Positions 30,758 to 40,701 are shown, counted from the stretch's first letter. The stretch: DNA of 41,624 bases from an uncultured Eubacteriales bacterium (GCA_900542005.1 UQLW01000029.1:1-41624), one strand, 5' to 3'. The notes: generated by a model from the sequence alone, not told the origin. A program made the numbers and translations.

Positions 30758-31795
30758 ATGGATCAGGTGATGGAGCTGCTGCAGCGGCTGGCGCCCGAGG
30801 AGGTGGCGGCCATGGAGCAGCGATACGAGATACTCAGCGCGATATCCCTGAAGGGGCCCATTGGCCGGCGGGCGCTGGCCGGCGCGATCTCCGCCCAGGA
30901 GCGTGCGGTGCGCCATCAGTGCGAGGTGCTGCGGGCCCAGGGGCTGATTGAAGCCGCCCAGGAGGGGATGCGCGCGACGCAGGCGGGGGAGCGGGTGCTG
31001 CTGTCCCTGGGGCCTATGATGCGCTCCCTCACCGGTACAGGCCGGATGGCGGCCCAGCTCTCCCGGCTGCTGCGGGTGGAGCATGTCGTTATTCAGGCCG
31101 GCGCGGTGGCAGACGATGAGCTGCGCAAGCGGGAGCTGTGCCATACGGCGGCCCAATATGTATCCCGCTGGCTGCCGGGCGCCCATACCCTGGCCATCAT
31201 GGGCGGCACCACGATGGCGCAGCTGGCCCAGCAGATGCCCCAGGGGAATTATCCGGAGCTTATCGTGCTGCCGGCCCGGGGCGGCCTGGGGGAGCGGGTG
31301 GAAATGCAGGCCAACCTGGTGGCTGCCCAGATGGCGGGACGGCTGAATGCCCAGTATCGCATGCTGCACCTGCCCGACGATGTGAACGCCGGCACGATGG
31401 AGCGGCTGATGGAGCGCGCCTCCATTGCCGAAGTGGTGGCCATGATCCGGCAGCCGGATATTCTCATCTATTCCATCGGCCGGGCGGACGAACTGATGCA
31501 GCGCCGGGGGCTTGCCAAGCAGGCCCGGCGGATGCTGGAGGCCAAGGGCGCCGTGGCTGAGGCGCTGGGTATGTATTTCGACCGGGAAGGCCGCAGCCTG
31601 CTCTCGGCCAGCGCGGTCGGGCCGGATCTGACGCGCCTGGCGGCCATCCCCCGTACGGTGGCGGTAGCCGGTGGAGCCCATAAGGCGGAGGCGATCCTGG
31701 CGGCGGTACGGGCGACCCATCCGTCGGCCCTCTTTCTGGACGAATCTGCGGCCGCAGCCATGCTGGAGATCCTGCGCGCCCGCCAGCCCCTTTAG
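30758..31795 (+). CDS. cggR: CggR-like SorC-family repressor of glycolytic genes
   Basis: This 345-residue protein has an N-terminal winged-helix region (about residues 20-75, with RYEILSAISLKGPIGRRALA and a recognition segment rich in Arg) and a C-terminal SorC sugar-phosphate-binding domain with LAIMGGTTMAQLA. B. subtilis CggR binds fructose-1,6-bisphosphate and represses its own glycolytic operon. Placement directly before pgk-tpiA-gpmI supports the same role. The start at 30758 is four bases from AGGAGG, a short spacing. The domain order and length match CggR rather than DeoR. gapA, the usual second gene, is absent. Confidence 0.88.
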   Translation: MDQVMELLQRLAPEEVAAMEQRYEILSAISLKGPIGRRALAGAISAQERAVRHQCEVLRAQGLIEAAQEGMRATQAGERVLLSLGPMMRSLTGTGRMAAQLSRLLRVEHVVIQAGAVADDELRKRELCHTAAQYVSRWLPGAHTLAIMGGTTMAQLAQQMPQGNYPELIVLPARGGLGERVEMQANLVAAQMAGRLNAQYRMLHLPDDVNAGTMERLMERASIAEVVAMIRQPDILIYSIGRADELMQRRGLAKQARRMLEAKGAVAEALGMYFDREGRSLLSASAVGPDLTRLAAIPRTVAVAGGAHKAEAILAAVRATHPSALFLDESAAAAMLEILRARQPL

Positions 31796-31807
31796 CCCGA
31801 AAGAGCA

Positions 31808-31836
31808 TTGCGGCGCGCCTGGCGCTGTGGTAAAAT
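31808..31836 (+). promoter_or_regulatory. Own promoter of pgk
   Basis: TTGCGG (31808-31813) and TAAAAT (31831-31836) are separated by 17 bases, with a TGG extended -10. A small CAAGCC-AA-GGCTTG stem (31855-31868) lies in the leader. Confidence 0.75.
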
Positions 31837-31887
31837 AAGAAAGTCCGTTGATTACAAGCCAAGGCTTGATTAAAAGGAGTGTTTGTC

Positions 31888-33072
<1,185 letters not shown>

Positions 33073-33129
33073 ACAGCGGCGGGGCTTATCATTCCACAAA
33101 GCCCGAAGCAGCCTGATTCAAAAAGGCAG

Positions 33130-33154
33130 GGGCGGGGACTTTCTCCGCCCTTTT
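33130..33154 (+). terminator. Hairpin with short T-run between pgk and tpiA (attenuator-like)
   Basis: GGGCGGGGA (33130-33138) pairs with TCTCCGCCC (33142-33150), with one G-U pair and a three-base loop, followed by TTTTC. The short T-run suggests partial termination or transcript processing inside the operon. Confidence 0.6.
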
Positions 33155-33183
33155 CAATGAGATTTTATAGGAGGTTCCATCCC

Positions 33184-33930
33184 ATGCGTAAAGCGATTAT
33201 CGCCGGCAACTGGAAAATGAACAAAACGCCCTGCGAGGCAAAGCAGCTTGTCGAGGAGCTGATCCCCCTGGTGAAGGACGCTACCTGCGACGTGGTGGTC
33301 TGCACGCCCTTCACCTGCCTTGGCACGGCCCTGGAGGCCGCCAAGGGCACCAACATCGAGGTGGGCGCGGAGAATTGCTATCCGGTGGATTCCGGCGCCT
33401 ATACCGGCGAGGTGTCCGCTGCCATGCTGGAGGCCATGGGCGTCAAGTACGTCATCCTGGGCCATTCCGAGCGCCGCCAGTACTTCGGCGAGACGGACGA
33501 GTTTGTCAACGAAAAGGCGAAGGCCGCCATTGCCCATCACCTGATCCCCATCGTGTGCGTGGGTGAGACCCTGGAGCAGCGCGAGGCCGGCGTAACCGAG
33601 ACGCTGGTGCGCCACCAGACGGCCGCCGCCCTTTCGGGCCTGACCGGCGAGCAGGTGGCCAACCTCGTGATCGCCTACGAGCCCGTATGGGCCATTGGTA
33701 CCGGCAAGACCGCTACCAGCGAGCAGGCCAATGAGGTGATCGCCATGATCCGGGATCAGGTCGCCAAGAGCTTTGGGGCGGATGCGGCGGTCAAGGTGCG
33801 CATTCAGTACGGCGGCTCCATGAAGCCCTCCAATGCTTCCGAGCTGATGGCCATGAGCGAGATCGACGGCGGCCTGATCGGCGGCGCCAGCCTGAAGGCC
33901 GCAGATTTCTCCGCGATCGTACACTATTAA
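33184..33930 (+). CDS. tpiA: Triosephosphate isomerase
   Basis: This 248-residue TIM-barrel enzyme interconverts dihydroxyacetone phosphate and glyceraldehyde-3-phosphate. Catalytic motifs are AGNWKMNK (Lys11), ILGHSERR (catalytic His), AYEPVWAIGTG (catalytic Glu followed by loop 6) and QYGGSMKP (phosphate binding). AGGAGG lies nine bases before the ATG at 33184, so an upstream in-frame start is rejected. It follows pgk after 111 bases with an attenuator-like hairpin and precedes gpmI by 10 bases. Confidence 0.97.
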   Translation: MRKAIIAGNWKMNKTPCEAKQLVEELIPLVKDATCDVVVCTPFTCLGTALEAAKGTNIEVGAENCYPVDSGAYTGEVSAAMLEAMGVKYVILGHSERRQYFGETDEFVNEKAKAAIAHHLIPIVCVGETLEQREAGVTETLVRHQTAAALSGLTGEQVANLVIAYEPVWAIGTGKTATSEQANEVIAMIRDQVAKSFGADAAVKVRIQYGGSMKPSNASELMAMSEIDGGLIGGASLKAADFSAIVHY

Positions 33931-33940
33931 GGAGCGCTAT

Positions 33941-35491
33941 ATGAAAGATTTGACGACACTCATCATCATGGACGGATATGGGATCGGTAACGAGGGGAAC
34001 GCTGCCAACGCGGTAGAAAAGGCTGCAAAGCCGAATCTTGACGCCCTGTTCGCCCAGTATCCCCATACAACCATCGCCTGCTCGGGTATGGCTGTCGGCC
34101 TGCCTAACGGCCAGATGGGCAACTCGGAGGTCGGTCACCTGAACCTGGGCGCAGGGCGCGTGGTGTACCAGCCGCTGACCCGGGTGACCAAAGCGATCGA
34201 GGATGGCGAGTTCTTCGAGATCCCCGCCATGAAGGAGGCGATGCAGCAGGCGCTGGACAAGGGCAGCGCGCTGCATGTGATGGGTTTGGTATCCGATGGC
34301 GGCGTGCATTCCCACATGGATCACCTGCTGGCGGTGGTCAAGATGGCCCGCGACGCCGGGATTTCCAAGATCTTTATTCATGCCTTCATGGATGGCCGCG
34401 ATGTGCCGCCTTCCAGCGGCGAGGGCTATATCAGGGATCTGGAATCCAAGCTGGCGGAGCTCAAGGCCGGCCGTATCGCTACGGTGGCCGGACGCTTCTA
34501 TGCGATGGATCGCGATAATATTTGGGATCGTGTGCAGCTGGCCTATGACGCCATGGTGCTGGGCGAGGGCGTACCTGCCGGGAGCGCCCTTCAGGCGATG
34601 GAGCAGTCCTATGCTAAGGGCGAGACCGATGAATTCGTCAAGCCCACGGTGATCATGGAGAAGGGGAAGCCGCTGGCCACCATTGGCGAGGGCGATTCGG
34701 TTGTATTCTTCAACTTCCGCCCCGACCGCGCCCGCCAGCTGGCCCGTACCTTTGTGGATCCTGACTTCACCGGTTTTACGCGGGCCAAAGGCTATTTCCC
34801 CACCTACTTTGTCACCATGACGCCCTATGACGCGACGCTGCCGAACGTGCATGTGGCTTTCGAGCCCCAGGTGTGGAAGAATACCCTGGGCGAATACCTG
34901 GCAAGCCTGGGCAAGAAGCAGCTGCGCATTGCGGAGACGCAGAAATACGCCCATGTAACCTATTTCTTTAATGGCGGCGTCGAGGCCGTCAACGAGGGCG
35001 AGGACCGCGTCCTGATTGATTCCCCCAAAATTGCCACCTTCGACATGAAGCCGGAGATGAGCGCCTATGAAGTGACCGACGAGGTGGAAAAGCGCATTGC
35101 CTCCGGCGAATATGACGTCATTATCATGAATTATGCCAACTGCGACATGGTTGGGCATACCGGCGTCATGGAAGCTGCGGTCAAGGCGGTCGAGGCGGTG
35201 GATACCTGCGTGGGCCGCGTGGTGCGGGCTGTGCAGAAGGCGGGCGGCCGCTTGATCGTGACGGCTGATCACGGCAACGCTGAGCAGATGTGGGACGACG
35301 AGGAGAATGTCCCCTATACGGCCCATACCGTCTCCAATCCCGTGCCTTTCATTGTGGTGGATGATCGCTATGTGGGTAAGCAGCTTCAGGAGGGCGGCCG
35401 TCTGTGCGATGTAGCCCCGACGCTGCTGGCTATGATGGGCATACCCCAGCCGGAGGAAATGACCGGCAAGAGCCTGCTGCCTGACGCGTAA
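33941..35491 (+). CDS. gpmI: 2,3-bisphosphoglycerate-independent phosphoglycerate mutase
   Basis: This 516-residue two-metal enzyme converts 3- to 2-phosphoglycerate. IIMDGYGI (metal-binding Asp11) opens the phosphatase domain, and QMGNSEVGHLNLG contains the phosphoserine Ser62. SDGGVHSH and HAFMDGRDVPP lie in the transferase domain, NFRPDRARQL binds substrate, and NCDMVGHTG and TADHGNAEQM give the remaining metal ligands. AAGGAG precedes the start. It is the last gene of the operon and is followed directly by a terminator; eno, usually next in related operons, is not here. Confidence 0.97.
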   Translation: MKDLTTLIIMDGYGIGNEGNAANAVEKAAKPNLDALFAQYPHTTIACSGMAVGLPNGQMGNSEVGHLNLGAGRVVYQPLTRVTKAIEDGEFFEIPAMKEAMQQALDKGSALHVMGLVSDGGVHSHMDHLLAVVKMARDAGISKIFIHAFMDGRDVPPSSGEGYIRDLESKLAELKAGRIATVAGRFYAMDRDNIWDRVQLAYDAMVLGEGVPAGSALQAMEQSYAKGETDEFVKPTVIMEKGKPLATIGEGDSVVFFNFRPDRARQLARTFVDPDFTGFTRAKGYFPTYFVTMTPYDATLPNVHVAFEPQVWKNTLGEYLASLGKKQLRIAETQKYAHVTYFFNGGVEAVNEGEDRVLIDSPKIATFDMKPEMSAYEVTDEVEKRIASGEYDVIIMNYANCDMVGHTGVMEAAVKAVEAVDTCVGRVVRAVQKAGGRLIVTADHGNAEQMWDDEENVPYTAHTVSNPVPFIVVDDRYVGKQLQEGGRLCDVAPTLLAMMGIPQPEEMTGKSLLPDA

Positions 35492-35502
35492 ACAAAAAAA
35501 GG

Positions 35503-35533
35503 AAAAGATCGCTGGGACCAGCGATCTTTTTTT
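35503..35533. terminator. Terminator after gpmI, shared with the converging gene
   Basis: AAAAGATCGCT pairs with AGCGATCTTTT around GGGACC, with seven T's. A's on the left suggest bidirectional action. Confidence 0.92.
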
Positions 35534-35537
35534 GTGC

Positions 35538-36467
35538 CTATAAATAGCGTTCTTCCTCCGCCCGCCGTTTGCGGCGCCAGCGCATCCAAAGGAACCCAGC
35601 CGCCAAAAGACTGACAGCGAAAAGCGTGCCGGCCAGTGGGATCCAGAACGGCAAGGCGTTCTTCCCGTCCTCCTCCGGCGCAGCGGAGGGGGGAAGGACG
35701 GGTATTTTTTCTTCAATCGCTGTGGCAAGGGGAATTTGCTGGGTATAGCGAACCCCTGCGGCGTCCTCATAGCGCAAAAGCGCATACCCCTGGACCGGTC
35801 CGTAGCCCTGCTCGGGCTGCATGGCCTGCAGGGAGGCAGAGGCGGTCGCGGCTGCGCCCGGCTCCAGGTTCCCCACCAAGGTGCTGCTTCCAAATGAAAG
35901 GCCGGGCACATGGAAGCTGACAAGGGCGTGATAAACGGCGCCCTTACCCAGGTTGCGCAAATTCAGGGAAAAGGCGACCTTGTCGCCTTCCACCACCCGG
36001 GCTGGAAGCTCCGGAGGGTCATAAACCACCTCGACCGGCTGATGAATCAGGACAAAGAGCGTTTCCGTGACTGAGGCTGTAGTTTGGCGGCTGTCCTCAT
36101 ATTCGATGGTAAGCTCGAGCGGGTAATAGCCGGGTTTGCTTCCTGGCATGGCGTCCAGGTCCAGGGACCAGCAGAGGGATTCGCCGGGGAGCATTTCCTC
36201 CACATAAGCCGAGCCGATGGGGAGGGGCCGCAAAGCTCCGCTTTTTTCGGTCAGCCGTAGGGTAATGTTCTGCGCGCTTTGCCATAAGCTGGTGTTCTCG
36301 ATTTGAATATAAAGCCTGGAGGGGTTGCCGGGACAGAGGTTTTCCGGCGTAAGCTGATAGTTTGCGACCATCAGCTTGGGAAAGGAGCGCTTTGCGCCCT
36401 TTGCAACGGGCGTTACCGTCACCAGGATCAAGCTCAGGGCAAGCGCTAGGGTGAGCTTTTGCTTCAT
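35538..36467 (-). CDS. Secreted, membrane-anchored beta-sandwich protein (COG1361/NEW3-like)
   Basis: This 309-residue protein has a signal peptide (MKQK followed by LTLALALSLILVTV) and two extracellular beta-sandwich segments with the alternating hydrophobic pattern of CARDB/NEW3-type domains (about 35-130 and 135-240). A transmembrane helix near the C-terminus (PFWIPLAGTLFAVSLLAAGF) is followed by a basic cytosolic tail. The ATG at 36467 was chosen because GAGG is better spaced than for the ATG one codon earlier (36470); a GTG at 36479 is unlikely. It begins a few bases after the permease stop, so the two are coupled. It probably acts outside the membrane with the permease; its role is unknown. 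Confidence 0.8.
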   Translation of the reverse strand: MKQKLTLALALSLILVTVTPVAKGAKRSFPKLMVANYQLTPENLCPGNPSRLYIQIENTSLWQSAQNITLRLTEKSGALRPLPIGSAYVEEMLPGESLCWSLDLDAMPGSKPGYYPLELTIEYEDSRQTTASVTETLFVLIHQPVEVVYDPPELPARVVEGDKVAFSLNLRNLGKGAVYHALVSFHVPGLSFGSSTLVGNLEPGAAATASASLQAMQPEQGYGPVQGYALLRYEDAAGVRYTQQIPLATAIEEKIPVLPPSAAPEEDGKNALPFWIPLAGTLFAVSLLAAGFLWMRWRRKRRAEEERYL

Positions 36468-36475
36468 CATGCACC

Positions 36476-39385
36476 TCACAGTACGCGGATGTTCTCAAGG
36501 ATGGGTCTGCGAAGGATGCGGGTTAGCTGGCCCCGAACCAACAACAGGCCAATCAGGGCCAGCAAGAGCCCATATCCCAAGGATAGGACAAAAATGATGA
36601 TTAGGCTTTCCGCGGAAGTGCCCATGCCTAGATTAAGCCAGGATCCGATTTTCCAGATGGCGGAAGTAAGCGTTATGGAAAGGTTCTCGGCTTTCATCAG
36701 CTTGGGCAGTTGGAAGAAGCCTGCCAGCAATGCTGCGCCTGCGGTCATGCCTCCGAGGAAAAGCAAAGCGATTTGCCGGAGGTAGATTTGCAAAACCTGG
36801 CCCGGGTTGCCGCCCACGGCGCGCATTAAGCCAATCTGGCGCACATGGGCCCGGATCTGTCCGGTCAGGGCGTTATGCAGCAATAACAGAATAAAGGTCG
36901 ACAGCAGGATCCCCATCACAAGGGAAAATCCAAGGGTCCGCGCCAAGGTGTTTCGCGTGATCTGCGCCAACTCCAGCATGGAATCAATCGTGGCTTGCGG
37001 GAAACGCGCAGCAATGAATTCCAGCTGCTGGGTGAGATAGGCCAACTGCTCGTCAGAAGGGCTCCCGGAGAGGGCAATATTAAGCTGCTCATAGCCTACA
37101 TCCCCGAAGCCCAGGGCGTCCAGGCCTTGCAGGCTGGTGATAACGGTCAGATGGTCGATGTAGGGCAGGTTTTCTCGCCCATAATCGACGTTGGCGATTT
37201 CAATAAGTCCGCCGATCACGGGCGATGCCTGCCGTGTAGCAGCGTCGCTGGGCAGTTCATTAATCTGCCGGTCCGATTCATTCTGTATCCAGGGGGATTG
37301 CGCGGAATAGGCCATGCTCAGAGTAAGCCGGTCGCCAACATGAAACATGTCGTTGGTAAAGACAGAGCTATCCGCCCGCTCAAAGCCATCGAAAATCCGG
37401 TAATCACCAGAGCCTATGCCCGTGCCGTCGGGCTCCGGATAGTCGATGGCGTATTTGTCCGGCGCGGATAACAATACCTGCTGGCCGGAATCCAGGGCGC
37501 TTTGGTCAATGGTCCCTTCGTAGAGATAGGGCGCCAGCCTATTCAGCTGGGCGGGCGGCAGCGCGTAGATGGATACGCACAGCGCCTGCTGCGTATAGCC
37601 CAGATGTTCCTTCTGACGAAGATAGGAAGCGTGGCTGAAAGTAGACCCGTTGGTATAGTCGGAAAGGGATTGATCGGCATACTCGGGAAAAGACAAGGTA
37701 TAACGGATAAAGGCCGGAATCTGGTCGGAAAGATAGGTGAACCAGTCTGACCATCCCTCGGCTGTAGCGTACTCGGTTACATGATCGGTCAGGATATGGA
37801 CGGTCAGGCGTTTATAGCCGCTGACCCGGTCGACGCCGGGCAGAGCGAGGATGGAAGCAATATCCTGCTCGTCCGGCATGGGGGAGGCATAGTTCAGATT
37901 GATGCGGAAATCCATGCTCCAGTTATCCTGCAGCACATGAGTGTTCAGAGAAAAATCCCATTGGCTGGCTCCATGGACCTGATAATTGCGCCAGGCGGTC
38001 GATATCTGAACCGCGCACAGGCCGAAAATAGGCAGGGCGATGGCCACCAGCAGCATAATGGCAGCCGCGGCAAACCGCTGCGACCGGAGGTTGCGCCGGG
38101 CCAACAGCGCAGGCGGGGAAAAACTTGACCGGCTTTTCCGCTTCATGCGGCCAATGGCACGAATCCGATCAATATCGCGGATCGCCTGCATGGGCGTGAT
38201 GCGCTGCACGCGCAGCAAAGGAGCCAGCGTCGTCAGCATCACACACAGCGCGCAGGCAAGGGCTATGGCCAGCAGGGATAAAGCCTTAAAGGGGAACACA
38301 ACCTGATCGCCCATCAGCCTGCAGAGGGCGCTTGAAAGAAGGAACGCCAGCCCCGTACCCAGCACGACGGCACAAAGCGCGATGATTCCCGCCTCCTGCA
38401 AAAGCAGGCTCCGGATCTGGGCTCGTGTAGCGCCAATAGCCCGGAGCATGCCGATTTGCTGTTTGCGCAGCTCCAACATCGCAAGCTGGGCATTTCCGAT
38501 GGCCAGCAGCGCCGCAAAGGCCAGCAGCGCGAACAGGCCTGCCGTTTCAGCCATGGAGTGCTGGTCACCCAAGGGGGATTCAAGGGCAATCATGCTGCGG
38601 GTGGCCATGGGCGGCGCGCCGCTGAGCAAGGGAAGCGCCAGACGCTGATAGCCTTGGCTAAACCCATCGTCATCCAGGCCGCCGGCGTATTCCCCCAGCA
38701 GATTCAGGTAGGGTCGCCCGCCAGGGGTCAGCGGTTCGCTGGCGCTGACCGTGGCCAGGGGGAAAAGCCAGAAGGGGCATCGGGACTTGTACACACTATC
38801 ATAGCTGGACATGGCGCTGCTATAGACACCCGTTACCGTAAAGGTTGCCTGCCTCCTTTGGTCGAGAAAGGAATCTGAACCATTGGGAATGCGTAGATCC
38901 ACCGTCAGCGTATCCCCTACCGAGCAGGACAGGCGCAATATTGAAAGGGCCCGAGTTTCAAGGGCAATTTCTCCCGGATTTTCGGGCATCCGTCCTTCCA
39001 AAATGCGGCAGCGCAGCATACGGGCCCATTGGGGATCATACCGGGCCACAGAGACATTCTCCAGGTTCGCATAGGGGGAATCGACCGCTTGGGCATTGGC
39101 CATAATGTCGGCGACCGTCTCCATCTCCACCGCTGAGGATAGGAGCCCTTCCTGGCAAAGCCGCGCTCCTGTGTCCGCTGCAGCGCCAAAGAGCATCACG
39201 TCCTGAAGCCCGAAGGCGTTGTTCTGATCCTCGCGGCGGGTGGCGGCCATGGATTGGAGGATCAGCAGGCTGGAGCACAAAAACATGACAGCCAGCGTTA
39301 CGCCCAGCAGAAGCAGCAGGTATTGACGCCTTCGGCTACGCATATTGCCCTGTATGAGGGATACGAGCACCTTAAATCTGAACAT
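36476..39385 (-). CDS. Large FtsX/MacB-like ABC transporter permease
   Basis: This 969-residue membrane protein has two FtsX-type modules. An N-terminal helix (about residues 20-45) precedes an extracytoplasmic MacB-type domain. Three helices follow at about 280-385, then a linker and a fifth helix near 435. A second large external domain spans about 460-825, and three helices close the protein (about 835-960). Such proteins are ABC exporter or mechanotransmission permeases for lipids, peptides or cell-wall control. The partner ATPase is missing on both sides, which is unusual. AAAGGAG precedes the start at 39385. The following gene encodes an anchored extracellular protein. Confidence 0.88.
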   Translation of the reverse strand: MFRFKVLVSLIQGNMRSRRRQYLLLLLGVTLAVMFLCSSLLILQSMAATRREDQNNAFGLQDVMLFGAAADTGARLCQEGLLSSAVEMETVADIMANAQAVDSPYANLENVSVARYDPQWARMLRCRILEGRMPENPGEIALETRALSILRLSCSVGDTLTVDLRIPNGSDSFLDQRRQATFTVTGVYSSAMSSYDSVYKSRCPFWLFPLATVSASEPLTPGGRPYLNLLGEYAGGLDDDGFSQGYQRLALPLLSGAPPMATRSMIALESPLGDQHSMAETAGLFALLAFAALLAIGNAQLAMLELRKQQIGMLRAIGATRAQIRSLLLQEAGIIALCAVVLGTGLAFLLSSALCRLMGDQVVFPFKALSLLAIALACALCVMLTTLAPLLRVQRITPMQAIRDIDRIRAIGRMKRKSRSSFSPPALLARRNLRSQRFAAAAIMLLVAIALPIFGLCAVQISTAWRNYQVHGASQWDFSLNTHVLQDNWSMDFRINLNYASPMPDEQDIASILALPGVDRVSGYKRLTVHILTDHVTEYATAEGWSDWFTYLSDQIPAFIRYTLSFPEYADQSLSDYTNGSTFSHASYLRQKEHLGYTQQALCVSIYALPPAQLNRLAPYLYEGTIDQSALDSGQQVLLSAPDKYAIDYPEPDGTGIGSGDYRIFDGFERADSSVFTNDMFHVGDRLTLSMAYSAQSPWIQNESDRQINELPSDAATRQASPVIGGLIEIANVDYGRENLPYIDHLTVITSLQGLDALGFGDVGYEQLNIALSGSPSDEQLAYLTQQLEFIAARFPQATIDSMLELAQITRNTLARTLGFSLVMGILLSTFILLLLHNALTGQIRAHVRQIGLMRAVGGNPGQVLQIYLRQIALLFLGGMTAGAALLAGFFQLPKLMKAENLSITLTSAIWKIGSWLNLGMGTSAESLIIIFVLSLGYGLLLALIGLLLVRGQLTRILRRPILENIRVL

Positions 39386-39433
39386 GGCTTTCTCCTTTCC
39401 CGAAGGGTGGCTGGAGGGATCGGTTATGGCTTT

Positions 39434-39486
39434 AGCATAGCATGGATATCTTGCTTTTGGGTGACGGAAATCTTACGATCCCTTAA
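39434..39486 (-). promoter_or_regulatory. Promoter of the permease operon with response-regulator-like direct repeat
   Basis: On the minus strand, TGCTATGCT at 39442-39434 is an extended -10. Upstream, TTAAGG and GTAAGA (39486-39471) repeat the word TAAG in phase 10 bases apart, as OmpR-type regulators prefer. The -35 region is poor, which would fit activation. Confidence 0.45.
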
Positions 39487-39495
39487 GGCTCGCCC

Positions 39496-39524
39496 TTGTC
39501 TGGAGCCCCTCTGCATGGTAGGAT
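39496..39524 (+). promoter_or_regulatory. Promoter of the DNA-repair gene pair
   Basis: TTGTCT (39496-39501) and TAGGAT (39519-39524) are separated by 17 bases, with a TGG extended -10. Confidence 0.7.
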
Positions 39525-39545
39525 AAAGGCGGGGAGGGAGATAGA

Positions 39546-40247
39546 ATGGAGGATATACGCGCACAGCTCATGGCGTTGGCGGAGCCTGGATACCGGGCGT
39601 TCTCGCTTCGCTTGCTGCCTGAGGTATCGCCGCAATCCATGCTGGGGGTGCGCCTGCCTTTGCTGCGCCGGATTGCCCGCAGCATGACGGAGGGGGACCG
39701 TCTGCGCTATCTGGGGGCAGGGGATCACATGTATTTTGAAGAAGTGATGCTGGAAGCCATGACGATTGGCTATCTCAGGGAGCCCCTTGACCAAGCGATG
39801 GAGCGGATATGGCGTTTTTTGCCCAAGATCGGGAATTGGTCGGTATGCGACAGCTTCGTCAGCGGCTTAAAAATCGTCAAGGCTGATCCTGAAGCGTTTT
39901 GGCGCCTGCTGGAGCGATGCCTGGAAGATGGCCGGCCCTATCATCTGCGCTTTATCCTGGTGATGCTTCTTACCTATTATTCCAAACAATGGGAACGGGC
40001 CTTTGACCTGATGGCGCGGATCCCCTGCGACGCCTATTATGTCCGGATGGCCAAGGCTTGGGCACTATCGATCTACTTTCAGCATGCGCCGCATCAGACG
40101 CTGGACTATATAGCCGGGGAAAGGGTGGACGCCGCCACCCGCAGGGCCGCGCTTCAAAAGATGATTGAGTCCAACCGGACAAGCCCTGAGGATAAGGCGC
40201 GTATCAAGGCGCTTCGCCGGGCGGATAAGGAGTGCGTCTATGGCTGA
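39546..40247 (+). CDS. AlkD-like DNA alkylation repair protein
   Basis: This 233-residue all-helical HEAT-like repeat protein resembles AlkC/AlkD glycosylases, which remove positively charged alkylated bases. Recognisable features are GVRLPLLRRIAR near residue 33, a MYFEEVMLEAMTIGY segment, the aromatic IGNWSVCDSF segment that lines the DNA cleft in AlkD (W and D conserved), and a C-terminal repeat ending in KARIKALRRADK. GGGAGG precedes the start. Its stop overlaps the start of the MGMT gene by eight bases, so the two are one repair operon. Confidence 0.88.
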   Translation: MEDIRAQLMALAEPGYRAFSLRLLPEVSPQSMLGVRLPLLRRIARSMTEGDRLRYLGAGDHMYFEEVMLEAMTIGYLREPLDQAMERIWRFLPKIGNWSVCDSFVSGLKIVKADPEAFWRLLERCLEDGRPYHLRFILVMLLTYYSKQWERAFDLMARIPCDAYYVRMAKAWALSIYFQHAPHQTLDYIAGERVDAATRRAALQKMIESNRTSPEDKARIKALRRADKECVYG

Positions 40248-40575
40248 ATCCACCCCCTTTGCCCGGCGCGTCCGGGCCTTGGTGCGCAGCATCCCCAGGG
40301 GCCGGGTCGCCTCTTACGGGCAGATCGCCCGCATGGCCGGCAATCCCCGGGGCGCCCGCGGCGTCGGCTTTGTGATGATGCAGAACCGGGAGGCGGACGT
40401 GCCCTGCCACCGGGTGGTGCACCAGGATGGCTCCCTTTGCCCGGGGTTTGGGCCGGTGGGGCTTGACCTGCAAAGGAAGCTTCTGGAATCCGAGGGCGTA
40501 TCCTTTTGCGGCGAGCGGGTGGATATGCAGGCCTGCCGCTGGGATGGGGAGGGCGTCAAATCCCCTCTTCCTTAA
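40240..40575 (+). CDS. Single-domain MGMT/alkyltransferase-like DNA repair protein
   Basis: This 111-residue protein has only the C-terminal domain of O6-alkylguanine-DNA alkyltransferases. RVASYGQIARMAG forms the helix-turn-helix with the arginine-finger region RGARGVG, and PCHRVV contains the active-site Cys56. Because the Cys is kept, real alkyl transfer is possible, unlike ATL proteins in which it is replaced. The N-terminal domain is absent. The start overlaps the stop of the AlkD-like gene by eight bases, giving tight coupling. It ends before a GC-rich terminator. Confidence 0.88.
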   Translation: MAESTPFARRVRALVRSIPRGRVASYGQIARMAGNPRGARGVGFVMMQNREADVPCHRVVHQDGSLCPGFGPVGLDLQRKLLESEGVSFCGERVDMQACRWDGEGVKSPLP

Positions 40576-40608
40576 ACAGGACGCCGGCAAAGCTGGGATA
40601 CAGCGCGC

Positions 40609-40637
40609 AGGCGCCCGCGGGCGCCGGGCGCCTTTTT
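40609..40637 (+). terminator. Terminator of the DNA-repair pair
   Basis: AGGCGCCCG pairs with CGGGCGCCT, followed by five T's. Confidence 0.8.
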
Positions 40638-40661
40638 CGCTTTCAAGCCAATAGGAAAGAT

Positions 40662-40687
40662 GGCTTAGCCTTGAAAAAGGCTAAGCC
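40662..40687. terminator. Hairpin before the end of the MutS-like gene
   Basis: GGCTTAGCCTT pairs perfectly with AAGGCTAAGCC around GAAA. Only short T-runs follow on either strand. It probably ends the minus-strand MutS-like transcript. Confidence 0.6.
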
Positions 40688-40701
40688 GTCTTTGGGTTTT
40701 G

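Noticed and set aside
33791..35923. A 710-codon minus-strand frame across gpmI.
   Set aside because: It runs antisense to gpmI, crosses the terminator at 35503-35533 and enters the neighbouring gene; the protein shows no recognisable domain.
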